Shown in pieces: positions 48,108-58,344 of a stretch of 64,000 nt of DNA (within the stretch, counting starts at the first letter, position 1; each line of letters starts with the position of its first letter). Below the pieces are notes generated by a model that was not told the DNA's origin, made no database searches, and saw nothing but the letters and a program-made list of their open reading frames with translations. Origin of the DNA: Elmis aenea. Its lineage: Eukaryota; Arthropoda; Insecta; Coleoptera; Elmidae. The stretch is from contig OX393577.1 in the NCBI GenBank assembly GCA_947652605.1, positions 31,003,466 to 31,067,465 on the forward strand. Direction: 5' to 3'. The position numbers and the translations under genes are program-made.

Positions 48108-48995
48108 CTTTTTTTCTAAAATAATTAGGGGAGATAGTATACAACTTTTAAAATGTTACCATTGAAATTACTGTTTTGCGTGATCCAATTCTACACCCTT
48201 TAATTGGGACTTATACGATACATATTTTACAAATAATAAAACTATGTATACAAACAACTTTTTACACCACCGTGACATATCGATCCCGCTAAGTACTTAA
48301 ACTTCCAATAATAATACTGTTATTGCAATGCGGAATCAAAAACAAAAATAATAATGACAAAACCGATCCATTTTAGGCTGAAAATCACATAGATATTCAA
48401 TAAACTCAGTCTGTAATTTCTTAACATTCATGATATAGGATGATATAGGATATTTCTTTGCAGTACGTATACCGGGTGTTAACCACCAGCCGTGAACATA
48501 GGGAATTAACATTGGTTTTAACTTTTTTCGGATTCCTGCTCCCCAATTGAATTCATATTAAAATTAATGGTATCAATAGAAAGATAAAATTATTACGCAT
48601 CATTTGAGACCATTAATAAGCTTAAATGTTTAATATTTAGTTTATAATTAATATTTTAAAATTGGATTAATTTTACAAATATAAGTGGCCATGACTGTCA
48701 TTCTGTCAATCTGACATTTGTTTTCATTAATTTTTGCTTTCACCATAAAAACTCTTTCTTCGTTATTGTTATTACTTATTTTAATCAAAATCGTTAAAGA
48801 AATAACTCGCTGATTTAAAAATTGACAGATAATAACAAAAATTAATGAAGACAAATGTCAGATTGACAGTCATGGCTACTTATATTTGTAAAATTAATCC
48901 AATTTTAAAATATTAATTATAAACTAAATATTAAACATTTAAGCTTATTAATGGTCTCAAATGATGCGTAATAATTTTATCTTTCTATTGTTACC

Positions 48996-49157
48996 TGTGA
49001 GAATGAGTTCCGTGGATTGTGTTGAAAACAGTTTATTTTATATTAAGCAGAATTACATTGAGTTGAATAAGATGTTTGACATGTATGATTAATACATTAA
49101 TAACATATCTCTATAACAACGTAATAGCAGACCTCGGGTCGCACACTATTTCCAATA
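48996..49157 (-). repeat. 3' LTR of the copia element
   Basis: 162 bp. On the element strand it begins TATTGGAAATAG and ends ATTCTCACA. The boundary is fixed by the adjacent polypurine tract (49158-49166) and the ttacc duplication. It starts TA instead of the usual TG. Confidence 0.93.
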
Positions 49158-49166
49158 CTTCCCCTC
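49158..49166 (-). other. Polypurine tract of the copia element
   Basis: On the element strand GAGGGGAAG directly abuts the 3' LTR, the standard priming site for plus-strand DNA. Confidence 0.85.
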
Positions 49167-49175
49167 GAAACGAGG

Positions 49176-52100
49176 TCAATGTTTTCTTAAAATTCCAAGA
49201 CGAAGCATTTCTACACATTTGTGATGTTTCGGTCTTGATAATCCTTTTGTGAGAATATCTGCAATCATGTTATCAGTTGAGACGTATTCCAGCTTCAGCT
49301 GTTCCCTCTTTATAGCATCACGTATGAAGTGATGTCTTATATCTATATGCTTACTTCGAGCATGAAAAGCTGGGTTTTCGGCAAGCTGTATGGCTCCCAT
49401 GTTATCATTCAGAATTCTAGTATCAGCCAGATTTCTGAATCCTAATTCTTTTACGAACTCTTGAATATGCATGGTTTCCTTTGCAGCCTCAGCCATTCCC
49501 ATATATTCCGCTTCGGTAGATGACAAGGCTACGGTTCTTTGCTTCTTGGATTCCCATGAAATTGGGCCATTGCTCAGAATAAAAACATATCCAGTATATG
49601 AACGTCTAGTTATTTGACAATTTGCCCAATCAGCATCTACGTAACCTTTTAGAGATTCTGTTCCCGGTTCGAAAATCAGCCCCAGGTCAGCTGATCCTTT
49701 TAAATATCTTAGTACACGTTTCGCTGCAGTCCAGTGGATCTGACCAAAACATGTGTTGAATTGACTTAAGGCACTAACGGCGTGAGCTATGTCAGGTCTC
49801 GTAGCAACAGCTAAGTACATTAGCGCACCCACTAGGTTTCGAAATGGTAATCTCCTTTCTTCTAGATCTTGATATTGTTCCAATTTTGTAAGCTTCACGT
49901 TGACATCCGTGGGGGTGCTTACAGGGTTCGAATCGGTCATTCCGAAGCGTTCCAATAAGTTTTCGATGTATCTTCTTTGATGCATGGCGATTTTATCTCC
50001 ATCTCGTGTGAATTCGATTCCAAGACAGTACTTTGGTTCGCCGATATCTTTTATTTCGAACTCTTTAGAAAGATTTTCTTTCAGTTTAATAATTTTATTA
50101 TTTTCCCGAGATGCGATTAAAAAATCGTCCACATATACGGCAATTAACAGTATATCTTCCCCTTTTCCTATGTAATACACACAAGGATCTGCGTTTGTTG
50201 GGGTTGCGCCTATATTAATTAGCACTTTATTTAATTTATTGTGCCAATTTCTTCCAGCCTGGCGTAGGCCATATAAGGATTTCTTTAATAGACATACCTT
50301 GTCGCTAGCTTCCATCTCTCTGAACATCGTTTCTGCTTTGATTTTCATTTCACTATCACCTTTTTCAGTTTTTACAATAATTTCTAAGGCTTCTTTGAGA
50401 AATTCAGGAGGTTCCATAAACACTTCCTCTTCAATACTTCCATTCAAATATGCCGTAGTGACGTCGAACTGCCTCATCGTCATTCCATAGTTCGCTGCGA
50501 TAGCGACTAACAGACGAATGGAACTTAAACGAGCCACCGGCGCAAATGTCTGGTTGAAGTGGATACCAGGTTGTTGAGCAAAACCTCGTGCTACAATTCG
50601 CGCCTTTCTTCTTTCGATTGAACCGTCTGATTTATATTTATTTCTTAGAACCATGCGGCTTCCGATGATTTTTCGATTTTCAGGGCGTTCCGTAAGTTGC
50701 CAAGTATTATTTTTCAGGATTGACTTTACTTCGTCAGCCATAGCTTGAAACCAATCCTCAGCATCTGGACCAAAAATCGCTTGTTTTACAGGTATTTCTG
50801 TCGCAAATGATTCACATGATTCTGCATATTTGGTTTCTTCACGTGGCGGGTGATATTGTTTCCTTGGTCTTCCTTTAAGCCCTGTCATGATCATCCGTGG
50901 TCTTCCTGGACCTCTTCTTAATTCTTTAACAGCGTTGTCGTTTTCATCGTTTTCTTTTTCGATTTTCTCGTCGACCTCATTTTCGACGACCTGTTCGGTT
51001 GGCCTAATATTAATGTCGACAATCTTCCATTCGGATTGTTCTAAGATGAAATCTTCATAGTTACTTTTCGAATTGATTTCCGATGATTTCTGAAACTTGA
51101 CATCCCTTGTAATTCGAATCTTGTTTTTCTCAGGAATCCAAACTCTATAGCCTTTGGATTCTAGTGAGTAACCCAAGAAAATGCCTTTCTTTCCGCGTTC
51201 TTCAAGCTTCCCCTTTTTCATGTCTCTATCTAAAACAAAAACATTACAACCAAATTCCTGGAAATAACTGACGTTTGGAGTTTTTCCAGTCCATGCTTCA
51301 TATGGAGTTCTTCCATCTAAGCTTTTTGTGGGACATCTGTTTCGAATATAGTTTGCAGTCGAAACAGCTTCAGCCCAGAACGACGGTGGCAATTCTGATT
51401 GAATAAGAAGACACCTTGCCATTTCTAGGAGAGTCCGGTTCTTTCTCTCCGCAATTCCGTTTTGTTCCGGATTGTAGGCTACGGTAAGTCTTCGTTGAAT
51501 TCCATGCATCCTTAAAAATTCATCGAATTCCTTAGATAGATATTCGGTCCCATTGTCGGACTGAAGACACTTCATTTTCTTGTCCTTCTGGTTTTCTACA
51601 AGAGCCTTAAATGCCTTGAATATTTCGAACGCTTCTCTCTTATGTTTAAGAAAACGAACTTCGCACCATCTAGAATTATCGTCAATAAACGTCATGAAGT
51701 ACTTAGCTCCGTTCTTGGATTCGATTCGCATGGGTCCACAGAGATCGCTGTGAATTATTTCCAAAATTTTTGTTTTCCTCTCCGATTTCTTTGGGAAAGG
51801 GGTTCTCGTCAATTTCCCGCGAAGGCAAATTTCGCATTCTAATTTGCTTTCACTTTTTCCGAGATTTACACCGAGCACTGTCTTATTTCTATCAGCTGCG
51901 CGAATATCCTGCACATTGATATGTCCCAGCCTTCGGTGCCATGATCTTAGCGTTTCCAATTCTTTTGGGTTTTCATTCGTCACATTTGAAATTTTCCGGC
52001 ATTCTTCCGTCATAAATTCGCGTACATAGTATAGGTCTCCGATTCGATCAGCAATTACCTTGACATTCCCCTCATTACCCGTGACGGTAGCGTTATCTTT

Positions 52101-53210
52101 GGTAAAATGAACTTCACAACCTTTATCAGTTATTTTAGCAACAGATAACAAATTTGTACGAAGATCAGGAACGTATAACACGTTTGATAAATTGATGTTT
52201 TTCATATTTCCATCAATCTCCGTTGTAAACATAACAGTTCCCTTTGCCTCGATATCAGTTGAACTACTACACGCTAAATTTAATTTTCCGCGTTTCGATT
52301 CGTTTATTTCTACGAACTTACGTATTTGACTACTCATATGTGACGTTGCACCACTGTCTAAACACCATTTACCATTGGAAGTGTCATTCGCACAACACTC
52401 CGCTGCATTTAAAACTACGTGTTCAGCTTTCCTTGCTGACGGTCTAGTTCTAGTGTCTTCGTGTTTCTTTTTACAATCGATGCTTTTGTGGCCTATTTCT
52501 CGACATCGATGACATCGGTACTTAAATTTTTTTTTTTCAGTACTCTTTTCACTATTATTTCCAGTCTTCTTTCCCTTTTTCTGATTCCAGCGTCTGTTTG
52601 CGAACATCGCGTTTTGCATCGTATCTCGCATATCATTTTTACGAGCGTCACTTTCTTCGATAACTTTTACACTAAGCGTTTCTGGTGACAGCAGGTTGTC
52701 GCGAGATTCGATCGCGCATCTGAAATTTTCGAAACTAGGTGGTAGACTGTATAGTAACATTATGGACTGCAAATCCGCGTTTATATCAACGTTCATTTCA
52801 CTTAATTTGTCGATTGCGTCGAAAAACTTCCGCACATGTTCGCGTATATCGTCGCCATCTTCCATCCGTTGAAGTAAAAGCTGTTTCAACAAGGTAGCTT
52901 TTCGAGCCGGTCCTTTTGATTGATATATTGCTTCCAGCTTTAACCATACTTCGCGTGATGTTTCACATCCCTTAACTTGCTTTAATTCCGAGGGATGAAT
53001 TGACAGTATTAAGTCAGATTTAGCTTTGTTGTCCATTTTCTTCCATGCCTGTACAATGGTATCCGTTGCGGTCTCACCAGTAGGTAACACATTCGAACCG
53101 TTTACGAATTCCCACACATCTTCCTTAACTAGCAAAGCTTCCATCTGCATTTTCCAAGTATCATAATTTTCTTTGTTCAGTGTTTCGATTCTAAAACTTG
53201 ATGCACTCAT
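49176..53210 (-). CDS. copia Gag-Pol polyprotein
   Basis: A single 1344-residue frame. The Gag part covers residues 1-230, with a CCHC knuckle CHRCREIGHKSIDC (233-246). Protease: WCLDSGATSH (catalytic D285). Integrase: HHCC finger H425, H430, C459, C462, and catalytic D489 (HSDLCGP), D552 (SDNGTE), E588 (NGIAERKNRT), a DD35E spacing. Between integrase and RT, two GRPR cores (769-783) look like AT-hooks. RT covers about 825-1070 with YVDD (1026-1029). RNase H has YVDADWANC, SSTEAEYM and the final ARSKHIDIRHHFIRD. The order PR-IN-RT-RH defines copia. The start ATG at 53210 lies 115 bp inside the 5' LTR. There is no internal stop or frameshift. Stop lies 18 bp before the 3' LTR. Confidence 0.96.
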   Translation of the reverse strand: MSASSFRIETLNKENYDTWKMQMEALLVKEDVWEFVNGSNVLPTGETATDTIVQAWKKMDNKAKSDLILSIHPSELKQVKGCETSREVWLKLEAIYQSKGPARKATLLKQLLLQRMEDGDDIREHVRKFFDAIDKLSEMNVDINADLQSIMLLYSLPPSFENFRCAIESRDNLLSPETLSVKVIEESDARKNDMRDTMQNAMFANRRWNQKKGKKTGNNSEKSTEKKKFKYRCHRCREIGHKSIDCKKKHEDTRTRPSARKAEHVVLNAAECCANDTSNGKWCLDSGATSHMSSQIRKFVEINESKRGKLNLACSSSTDIEAKGTVMFTTEIDGNMKNINLSNVLYVPDLRTNLLSVAKITDKGCEVHFTKDNATVTGNEGNVKVIADRIGDLYYVREFMTEECRKISNVTNENPKELETLRSWHRRLGHINVQDIRAADRNKTVLGVNLGKSESKLECEICLRGKLTRTPFPKKSERKTKILEIIHSDLCGPMRIESKNGAKYFMTFIDDNSRWCEVRFLKHKREAFEIFKAFKALVENQKDKKMKCLQSDNGTEYLSKEFDEFLRMHGIQRRLTVAYNPEQNGIAERKNRTLLEMARCLLIQSELPPSFWAEAVSTANYIRNRCPTKSLDGRTPYEAWTGKTPNVSYFQEFGCNVFVLDRDMKKGKLEERGKKGIFLGYSLESKGYRVWIPEKNKIRITRDVKFQKSSEINSKSNYEDFILEQSEWKIVDINIRPTEQVVENEVDEKIEKENDENDNAVKELRRGPGRPRMIMTGLKGRPRKQYHPPREETKYAESCESFATEIPVKQAIFGPDAEDWFQAMADEVKSILKNNTWQLTERPENRKIIGSRMVLRNKYKSDGSIERRKARIVARGFAQQPGIHFNQTFAPVARLSSIRLLVAIAANYGMTMRQFDVTTAYLNGSIEEEVFMEPPEFLKEALEIIVKTEKGDSEMKIKAETMFREMEASDKVCLLKKSLYGLRQAGRNWHNKLNKVLINIGATPTNADPCVYYIGKGEDILLIAVYVDDFLIASRENNKIIKLKENLSKEFEIKDIGEPKYCLGIEFTRDGDKIAMHQRRYIENLLERFGMTDSNPVSTPTDVNVKLTKLEQYQDLEERRLPFRNLVGALMYLAVATRPDIAHAVSALSQFNTCFGQIHWTAAKRVLRYLKGSADLGLIFEPGTESLKGYVDADWANCQITRRSYTGYVFILSNGPISWESKKQRTVALSSTEAEYMGMAEAAKETMHIQEFVKELGFRNLADTRILNDNMGAIQLAENPAFHARSKHIDIRHHFIRDAIKREQLKLEYVSTDNMIADILTKGLSRPKHHKCVEMLRLGILRKH

Positions 53211-53311
53211 TATTGCTTGGTTTGCAATTCACAACATAAGTTTATTTCGAAAATAAAACTCCAAAAATTTCACGTCGCACTAATTTACAGTTCAACACTA
53301 ATTCCGGTATT

Positions 53312-53325
53312 CTGGGCCCATAACC
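53312..53325 (-). other. Primer-binding site of the copia element (initiator tRNA-Met half)
   Basis: The plus strand reads CTGGGCCCATAACC, identical to the anticodon stem-loop region of eukaryotic initiator tRNA-Met as I know it, so the element strand is complementary to it. It abuts the 5' LTR. Drosophila copia is known to prime from an internally cleaved initiator tRNA-Met half, and this element appears to share that mode. Confidence 0.88.
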
Positions 53326-53487
53326 TGTGAGAATGAGTTCCGTGGATTGTGTTGAAAACAGTTTATTTTATATTAAGCAGAATTACATTGAGTTGAATAA
53401 GATGTTTGACATGTATGATTAATACATTAATAACATATCTCTATAACAACGTAATAGCAGACCTCGGGTCGCACACTATTTCCAATA
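53326..53487 (-). repeat. 5' LTR of the copia element
   Basis: 162 bp, no difference from the 3' LTR seen on reading. It is flanked outside by ttacc (53488-53492) and inside by the primer-binding site. Confidence 0.93.
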
Positions 53488-53595
53488 TTACCATTAATTT
53501 TAATATAAATTCAATTGGGGAGCAGGAATCCGAAAAAAAGTTAAAACCAATGTTAATTCCCTATGTTCACGGCTGGTGGTTAACACCCGGTATAT

Positions 53596-55090
53596 CGTTC
53601 TCTGCAAGATAAAATAGACCGTATTCGAGAAAATCCACTTAACTGGAAAATGTGCAAACTACATAAAAAACCTGAAATATATCTCCCAAAACAGCTTGCA
53701 ATACAAAAACGTTTATTTAATATAATCTGTTTGATCAATAAGGATTGCAAGTATTTTGTCAGTCTGTTTTGAAATGGGGTAAATCATTCAATTTTCCATT
53801 AGATTATTAGGTATGTATTAGTAAATTTATTTAAATTACTTCTATCCGAAGTCTGTTTTATTAGACTTAAATAGTACCAGTAAAAATTATTCGCGGTGGC
53901 AACTGCATTAAAAACAGACATGAATGTTTATTATATTGCTTCATGGAAACAAATCTAAAATTACTACACTGTTTTAATAATGTATGAAAAGTTAATAGAC
54001 TGATAAAACATAAATATTAAGAAGTAGTCATTTTTAATTGTTCAAGCCTTTATAATTTCTTAAAATATATGTACTTATTTTTTTTCAAAAACCACTGACA
54101 TTTCATGTAAATTTTGTAAACTATTGTAATAACAAAAATAAAAACTAATTTAAAAGGCGACAGGCTACCGTAGTTGCCATTAAGAAAATGTAAATTTGGT
54201 TTATTTTTCGGTAACCACTAAACTTAAAAATTTATAGTGTCCTAATCATAATCTACTGCACATAGAATTATGTAAAAATGACCTATTTACGTTGTTTTTT
54301 ATTTGTTATAGTTAAAAATATTTATCATGTGGCACTTTTTGTGATTGTTTCATAAAGTTGTTAAGACTTTACTAATCTAACCAATTCTCTTACTCTTATA
54401 ATAAGAAAGTTACTGTGTTACGCAATAGAACATTAACACCTTATAAATAATTATATTTTTATGGCGAGTTTAAATTGCCCATTTTTTATTTTTTATTCAA
54501 AAAAATTATAATCAGTTTCAAGACGTGGAAAAACTACATTTTTCCTGGATATATACATATTGGGGATATACGGAAAAACAAACATTGTACAATTTTATAT
54601 TGTAATAGGAGGTGACAATCACTCAACACAAATATCTAGGATATTTTTGCGAATGCATTGAATTGTGGAAGACAGCAGGTCTTTTATGTTTTCTGCGTAT
54701 TGGTGTAGCGACGAAGACGTTAAACGATGAAGTTTCTTTTGGACATATTCTAATATAGATATTAAAGCTTTAAATTGAACAAAATAGTACCGACAAACAG
54801 GATTAAAACAGGTTTAATCTATGAACTGATAGTCTTATTTAAAAATAAAATAATCTAACCACCCTTTATCAAACTGTCAGCCAAGCCGTTGTGTTCGTGT
54901 ACTTATAGACAACTTGTATTATGTAAAAAGATATTATGTATTCCAAATTTCTGTGATATTTATTTCGTAACTAAAACGAATCTTTAAATTTAATTTAATT
55001 TGACTTTAGTTGACGTTGTAAGAGTATACGAAAATATCATTTACGTATCATGTTTTGAGAATATAAGTAGACTTTTCTTTCGAAAACTAG
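53596..55090. other. AT-rich stretch, no gene seen
   Basis: Only scattered short frames without recognised motifs occur between the palindromic MITE and the tandem repeat, and no repeat ends were found. Confidence 0.5.
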
Positions 55091-55097
55091 CACGTAA

Positions 55098-55553
55098 CCC
55101 GTCCTAGGACGGGAATATTGTATATCTTAAATTTAAACTATTACTTTTTATAATACCGTGAGCTGCAAGTTAGACACTGTTATGTTACCGGTGAGTAAAC
55201 ATTTACGGTTCATTAGACACAACTCAGTCGGTCAAATGAACCTGTAGTAGTTTACTGCGTTACTATATTCATGCGTTACAGACAGAGTCAGGCTGGACTT
55301 TTATAAATATTTACTAGCAGTTAGTTAGCCCGTCCTAGGACGGGAATATTGTATATCTTAAATTTAAACTATTACTTTTTATAAAACCGTGAGCTGCAAG
55401 TTAGACACTGTTATGTTACCCGTGAGTAAAAATTTACGGTTCATTAGACACAACTCAGTCGGTCAAATGAACCAGTAGTTGTTTACTGCGTTACTATATT
55501 CATGCGTTATAGAGTCAGTCAGTCACAGATAGATAGATAGATAGATAGATATT

Positions 55554-55617
<64 letters not shown>

Positions 55618-55648
55618 GAGAGAGACAGAGTCAGGCTGGACTTTTATA
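55098..55648 (+). repeat. Tandem duplication with CCCGTCCTAGGACGGG and a GATA array
   Basis: Two copies of a 231 bp unit start at 55098 and 55329 with the 16 bp perfect palindrome CCCGTCCTAGGACGGG. Both share AGCTGCAAGTTAGACACTG and TCGGTCAAATGAACC blocks with few differences. In copy 2 a (GATA)n tract of about 90 bp (55527-55616, one interruption near 55550) lies before the shared tail GACAGAGTCAGGCTGGACTT. Microsatellite-bearing tandem units of this kind occur in insect Helitron-like elements, but that class is not proven here. Confidence 0.8.
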
Positions 55649-55652
55649 TATA

Positions 55653-56281
55653 TACAGGGTGTGTAAAAATTGGCGAAAGGGCTACACGGGGCGATGTTCT
55701 TCGTAAAATTCTAAGTCGAAAATCTTAATACGAAAATGTTGTACCACGCTTGCTGTGTCTGCAAGAGGTCCTCAAAGCTTTGACATTTAGTCCTTTAATA
55801 GGCGTTATTATTTAATACTTGCAAATGAAAAAGCTGCAATTTGGAATAAAAATAGATTTCGAATAGTATTTTTTCCTAGATATTGTGTTCTTCCTTTCAA
55901 AAATTGGTGTTGAAAATATGTAAATCACTGATTTTAATGACAGTAATACATATGGCAACATTGTCCTTAGCTGTCATCTCTGTTTTTCTCGTAATTATTT
56001 CTTGTTTGTGTTTTACGATACCCAAAAGTTTGCAGCTATGTTTACGAACTGAAGGCTTTCAGTTCGAACAAAAAATGTAAATACCTAAGTAAAAATTGCT
56101 GATAAAAAAATGTCCAAACGCAAATCAATGTATGCAATGTTGACAATTTTTTTTTTCTTTAAATGGTTCCTGAGGCCATAGGAAGCATGGTACAACATTT
56201 TCGTATTAAGATTTTCGACTTGAAATTTTACGAAGAACATCGCTCCGTGTAGCCCTTCCGCCAATTTTTACACACCCTGTA
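55653..56281. mobile_element. Foldback MITE, TACAGGGTGTGT ends
   Basis: It begins TACAGGGTGTGTAAAAATTG and ends with its mirror, ending ACACACCCTGTA. The arms match for about 110 bp, through GTAAAATT and ATTTTCGTATTAAGATTTTC blocks. It is flanked by TA-rich sequence and by an (AT)n tract on the right. A 65-codon frame in the centre (55883-56080) is hydrophobic but unrecognised. Confidence 0.85.
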
Positions 56282-57469
56282 TATATATATATATATATAT
56301 GCAAAACGTCAAACTTGCCTCCGTATGTATACGTGTAAAAGTATTACTCGCCTCCGAAAACGGAGGCGAGTAAGTAAAATCGGAGGCGACTAGGTATCCC
56401 CGTGTATATGTGATTTAAATGCTTAAAGACATCACGGACAAGCGCATAGCGAATTTTATGGTGGAGGCTAGTTCGATGGTTATACATATACAGTTATACA
56501 CTTGAGTTAACAGAAATGTTATTAGGTGGCGCCACCAACTAATACACATATACATGTTCATAGACATGCTTGACTGACAGACCTCCACACACACAACACA
56601 CTTTCTTGCGTCCGAAACTTGGCAAACGCGCAAGGAGGCACATTAGTATTTTGTATGTATGCTTATCAGAAATAACCATTGTGGTGTTTGAAGAGGGTTT
56701 TAAGTGGAATAGCGTAAAACAAGTGGCGGGAGCACATTTAAAATTAGGACTTAGTGGTATCACACAAAATTATATTCTGGATGCAAATTGATCAATACTT
56801 ACTAAAAACGAGTAATCCTTAGTAAACAACTTCCAAATTAGAGCAATTAATAAGAAATTAATCTTTTAACATCTAACAAATGAGGTGTCTAGATTTAAAG
56901 CCCGCTATGTGACTTTTTAGATCCAAAATCTGCTAATAAATATTTGCAATTTAGATGATGAAAACAAACGAATTTTATCTTAATTCTGTTTCTAGATATT
57001 CGTAATAAAGTATTAATTTAAAAACGTTACTGAACTTGATTATTAAATTAAATAAAAAAATAATATAAATTATTTTTTCTACAGTTAAAAAAAACTAGTG
57101 AAAAATTTAAAGCGGGTTTTGAGTTGAAACTCTTCAAATGTTAGTTAATTTTCATGCAATTTGTTGTTTATGTATTGGTTTGTTAGAAAATTCGAAGCAT
57201 CCGATCTAAGTGATACTAAAATTGTGTAAAATGATTATAATTTATTTGTTCAAATGTTATGGTATAAAATGAAACAACTTTTGCTGTAATAGTCATTATT
57301 TATTGACAAAAGAAATAGGTGATGTAGATTGGAACTTGGAATTTTAAAAAAATCAGTTTGTGGAAGGGGTTACTAACTTTTCTTTTCAAAAGAAATAGAA
57401 ACAATAATTTTTGTAGTAATTTAAAAATTAAACATTACTTTTGACGAGATTTACTTTACTTACTTTAAT
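56282..57469. other. (AT)n tract and CGGAGGCGAG cluster, then unassigned AT-rich sequence
   Basis: An (AT)n run (56281-56300) is followed by repeated CTCGCCTCCG/CGGAGGCGAG words, including a perfect hairpin ACTCGCCTCCG-AAAA-CGGAGGCGAGT (56346-56371). From about 56880 the sequence becomes very AT-rich, and the leftmost part of the mitochondrial insert may begin here unrecognised. Confidence 0.5.
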
Positions 57470-57739
57470 AATTTGTATATCGTCGTTGTTTTAAATATTT
57501 TATAAGAATTTTAATGTTCAATTTTTAAAATAAAAATTTAAAGAAGAAATGGGTTACAATAAATTTATTTAAATGGTTTAATAATTGAAATATTTATCAT
57601 TAAATTGGATTTGAAAGTAAAAATGTTTAATTAAGCAGTTTGATTTAAGCTCTAAAATATGTACATATCGCCCGTCGCTCTCATTTAATTTGAGAAGTCG
57701 TAACAAAGTAGGTGTACTGGAAAGTGTACCTAGAATGAT
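57470..57739 (+). pseudogene. NUMT: 3' part of mitochondrial 12S rRNA
   Basis: Conserved small-subunit blocks appear in order: TATATCGTCGT, AAATGGGTTACAAT, GGATTTGAAAGTAAAAATG, then the 3' end with ATATCGCCCGTCGCTCTC and GTCGTAACAAAGTAGGTGTA. It is followed by tRNA-Val and 16S as in arthropod mtDNA. The start is fuzzy because upstream 12S landmarks are too diverged or missing. It is a nuclear copy, not a working gene. Confidence 0.85.
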
Positions 57740-57810
57740 CAGATTAGAGCTTGTTAGAAAGTTTTTTTATTTACATTAAAAAATTAATTGTGCAATTCAA
57801 TTTAATTTGA
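57740..57810 (+). pseudogene. NUMT: mitochondrial tRNA-Val(TAC)
   Basis: The acceptor arms CAGATTA (57740-57746) and TAATTTG (57803-57809) pair with one G-U, and TAC sits in anticodon position (57772-57774) within ATTTACATT, as in insect mt tRNA-Val. The arms still fold, so the insert is not very old or comes from a close lineage. Confidence 0.82.
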
Positions 57811-58226
57811 ATTTTTTAATTTATTTTTATTTGTTTTAATTAAATGATTTTTTTGTTTTGTTATTTAGATAGAAAAAAAATTTAAAATTATAGTTTATTA
57901 GTAAAGTGATTAAAAATTTAAATATTTTGAAAATTCAAATGTTTATAAGAAGAATTGATTTTTCGTACCTTGTGTATCAGGGTTTATTAAATGGAAATTT
58001 TTGAGATAGTTTACCCGAATGAAATAAGAGTTAGTTAGGTATTTATTTTATTGTTAAATAAATATTTTTAATAGTTAACTAGTAATGAAACGTTATTCGT
58101 TTTTTAATATATCTGGTTTTTTAAGAAAAAAATTTAATTTTTCTTTTTTTTTAATTCTCTTAATTGTTTAATTGTTTAATATTAGATTAGAAATGTTGAG
58201 TGGGATTAGCTGTTCATAATACTATC
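57811..58226 (+). pseudogene. NUMT: 5' part of mitochondrial 16S rRNA
   Basis: The recognisable blocks are GAATTGATTTTTCGTACCTT, GTGTATCAGGGTTTATTAA and ATGAAACGTTATTCGTTTTT, characteristic of insect large-subunit rRNA, followed by TTTAATATATCTGGTTTTTT. Similarity weakens near 58180. A hAT element is inserted at its right edge (58227). Confidence 0.83.
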
Positions 58227-58344
58227 CAGGGATGGAATAACGTTTTAAATCGTTACGTTATTGAATAACGTTATTTATTATTGGTTTTCGTTACATAACG
58301 TTATAAATAACATTAAAAAAATGAATTGTTATGTTATATAACGT

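Larger units (their letters stand above)
48996..53487 (-). mobile_element. Complete Ty1/copia LTR retrotransposon
   Basis: A 4492 bp element on the minus strand. LTRs of 162 bp (48996-49157 and 53326-53487) are identical on reading, and a 5 bp duplication ttacc flanks it (48991-48995, 53488-53492). One 1344-codon frame encodes gag, protease, integrase, RT and RNase H in copia order. A primer-binding site and a polypurine tract abut the LTRs exactly. It sits inside a palindromic MITE. It looks recent and potentially functional. Confidence 0.97.
48471..53590. mobile_element. Palindromic MITE interrupted by a copia element
   Basis: The outer ends are ACCGGGTGTTAACCACCAGC and its mirror, ending at 53590. 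Removing the copia element and one copy of its 5 bp duplication leaves roughly 620 bp that folds almost end to end around a centre near 48800. Inner mirror blocks include AATGTCAGATTGACAGTCAT and its complement at 48699-48718. TATA lies on both outer edges, suggesting a TA target. Confidence 0.85.

Noticed and set aside
55527..55616. Regular short repeats as a CRISPR-like array
   Set aside because: It is a (GATA)n microsatellite with no spacers, and the genome is eukaryotic.
57470..58226. Functional mitochondrial genes or mtDNA contamination
   Set aside because: Truncated on both sides, flanked by nuclear repeats, and interrupted by a hAT element with a target duplication.
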